Positions 63,415 to 64,000 of a stretch of DNA of 64,000 bases are shown here, in pieces. Each line of letters starts with the position of its first letter. Position 1 is the stretch's first letter. The notes under the pieces were generated by a model that searched no databases, had not been told where the DNA came from, and saw only the letters and a program-made list of their open reading frames with translations. Source of the stretch: Thalassovita litoralis (lineage in GTDB: Bacteria > Pseudomonadota > Alphaproteobacteria > Rhodobacterales > Rhodobacteraceae). A program made the position numbers and the translations under genes. The stretch is taken from NCBI RefSeq assembly GCF_900182725.1, contig NZ_FXTO01000004.1, positions 124,001 to 188,000 on the forward strand, read 5' to 3'.

Positions 63415-64000
63415 ATGAGCGACAAACCCACCCTTCGCGCCAAAGACGCCCCGGACCTGAACAGCTTTGTTTGGGACGATCCCTTTAAGCTGGAAGATCA
63501 GCTCACCGAAGACGAGCGGATGATCCGCGACAGCGCCCGTGCCTATTGTCAGGAAAAACTGCAACCGCGGGTTCTGAAGGCGTTCCAAGATGAAACCACC
63601 GACCCGGAAATCTTCCGTGAAATGGGGGAAATGGGCCTGCTGGGCACCACCATCCCCGAGGAATACGGCGGGTTGGGCGCGGGGTATGTGACCTATGGTC
63701 TGGTCGCCCGCGAGGTCGAGCGTGTGGACAGCGGCTATCGGTCGATGATGTCGGTGCAATCGTCGCTGGTGATGTATCCGATCTACGCCTATGGTTCTGA
63801 AGAACAACGGAAAAAATATCTTCCCAAACTGTCCAGCGGTGAATGGATCGGCTGTTTCGGCCTGACTGAACCCGATGCCGGTTCGGACCCGGCGGGCATG
63901 AAAACCCGCGCCACGAAAACCGAAAACGGCTATGTGCTGAACGGCGCAAAGATGTGGATTTCCAACAGCCCGATCGCAGATGTGTTCGTTGTCTGGGCCA
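63415..64000 (+). CDS. gcdH: Glutaryl-CoA dehydrogenase (3' end outside window)
   Basis: The start of an acyl-CoA dehydrogenase that oxidises and decarboxylates glutaryl-CoA to crotonyl-CoA in lysine and tryptophan breakdown. From ATG 63415 ([20 protein letters not shown]) 195 residues are visible of a family of about 400. Features are [60 protein letters not shown] (the glutaryl-CoA-type signature) and the FAD-binding [16 protein letters not shown]. The frame is open to the window end. It lies divergent from a LysR gene. Confidence 0.88.
   Translation, partial: MSDKPTLRAKDAPDLNSFVWDDPFKLEDQLTEDERMIRDSARAYCQEKLQPRVLKAFQDETTDPEIFREMGEMGLLGTTIPEEYGGLGAGYVTYGLVAREVERVDSGYRSMMSVQSSLVMYPIYAYGSEEQRKKYLPKLSSGEWIGCFGLTEPDAGSDPAGMKTRATKTENGYVLNGAKMWISNSPIADVFVVWA

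Overview
The window is about 64 kb of chromosome from an alphaproteobacterium, most likely a Roseobacter-group member of the Rhodobacterales. The evidence is a gene-transfer-agent (GTA) type endolysin/holin pair, a CckA-type hybrid kinase, a TTAA-N7-TTAAC CtrA box, an FnrL-type operator, a GAAC-N7-GAAC LexA box, and a liv/gcdH/PAS_5 gene set typical of this order. Nearly all of it is housekeeping DNA. I see no rRNA, tRNA, CRISPR array, insertion sequence or complete prophage.

Layout. 1-4.2 kb: cytochrome c maturation genes ccmE (5' end cut off), ccmF and ccmH, with the GTA-type lysis pair lying between ccmE and ccmF. 4.2-11.2 kb: two crotonase-fold enzymes, guaB, rsmB and cckA. cckA is split by a frameshift between its dimerisation and ATPase domains and has a perfect CtrA box in front. 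11.2-20.7 kb: a sulfotransferase-like gene, recA with a LexA box, alaS, two DUF1330 genes, a VOC protein, typA, a GNAT-like protein, a very small membrane ORF and ssb. 20.9-25.8 kb: a small redox/envelope group (PepSY protein, cytochrome b561, membrane-anchored LuxR protein), a lytic transglycosylase, a di-haem cytochrome c peroxidase under a likely FNR-type site, an unrecognised secreted protein and an AraC regulator.

25.9-39.0 kb is the cell-envelope core: miaA (divergent), then pyrH-frr-uppS-cdsA-dxr-rseP-(small ORF)-bamA-skp-fabZ-lpxA-lpxI-lpxB. It links ribosome recycling, undecaprenyl and phospholipid precursors, isoprenoid synthesis, outer-membrane protein assembly and lipid A synthesis. 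lpxD is not in this cluster. 39.0-43.2 kb: a ThiE-like protein, a TrmJ-like methyltransferase, haem A synthase and an M32 carboxypeptidase. 43.3-48.5 kb: a complete branched-chain amino-acid-type ABC importer, livK-livG-livF-livH-livM. 49.1-54.8 kb: a GlxA-type regulator, class II DAHP synthase, a PAS_5 protein, YicC, guanylate kinase and a gamma-carbonic anhydrase. 54.8-62.3 kb: the whole phosphate regulon core phoR-pstSCAB-phoU-phoB with a three-repeat Pho box before pstS. 62.4-64.0 kb: a LysR regulator divergent from a glutaryl-CoA dehydrogenase gene cut off by the window end.

The least ordinary signals are the GTA-type lysis pair inside the ccm genes, the perfect CtrA box before a frameshifted cckA, CtrA-like sites before the PAS_5 gene, a small dispersed intergenic repeat (four copies, core TTTTTGGCAAGATGAAAC), and two tiny membrane ORFs. 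All homology calls come from reading the translated sequence and remembered family features. No database search was run.
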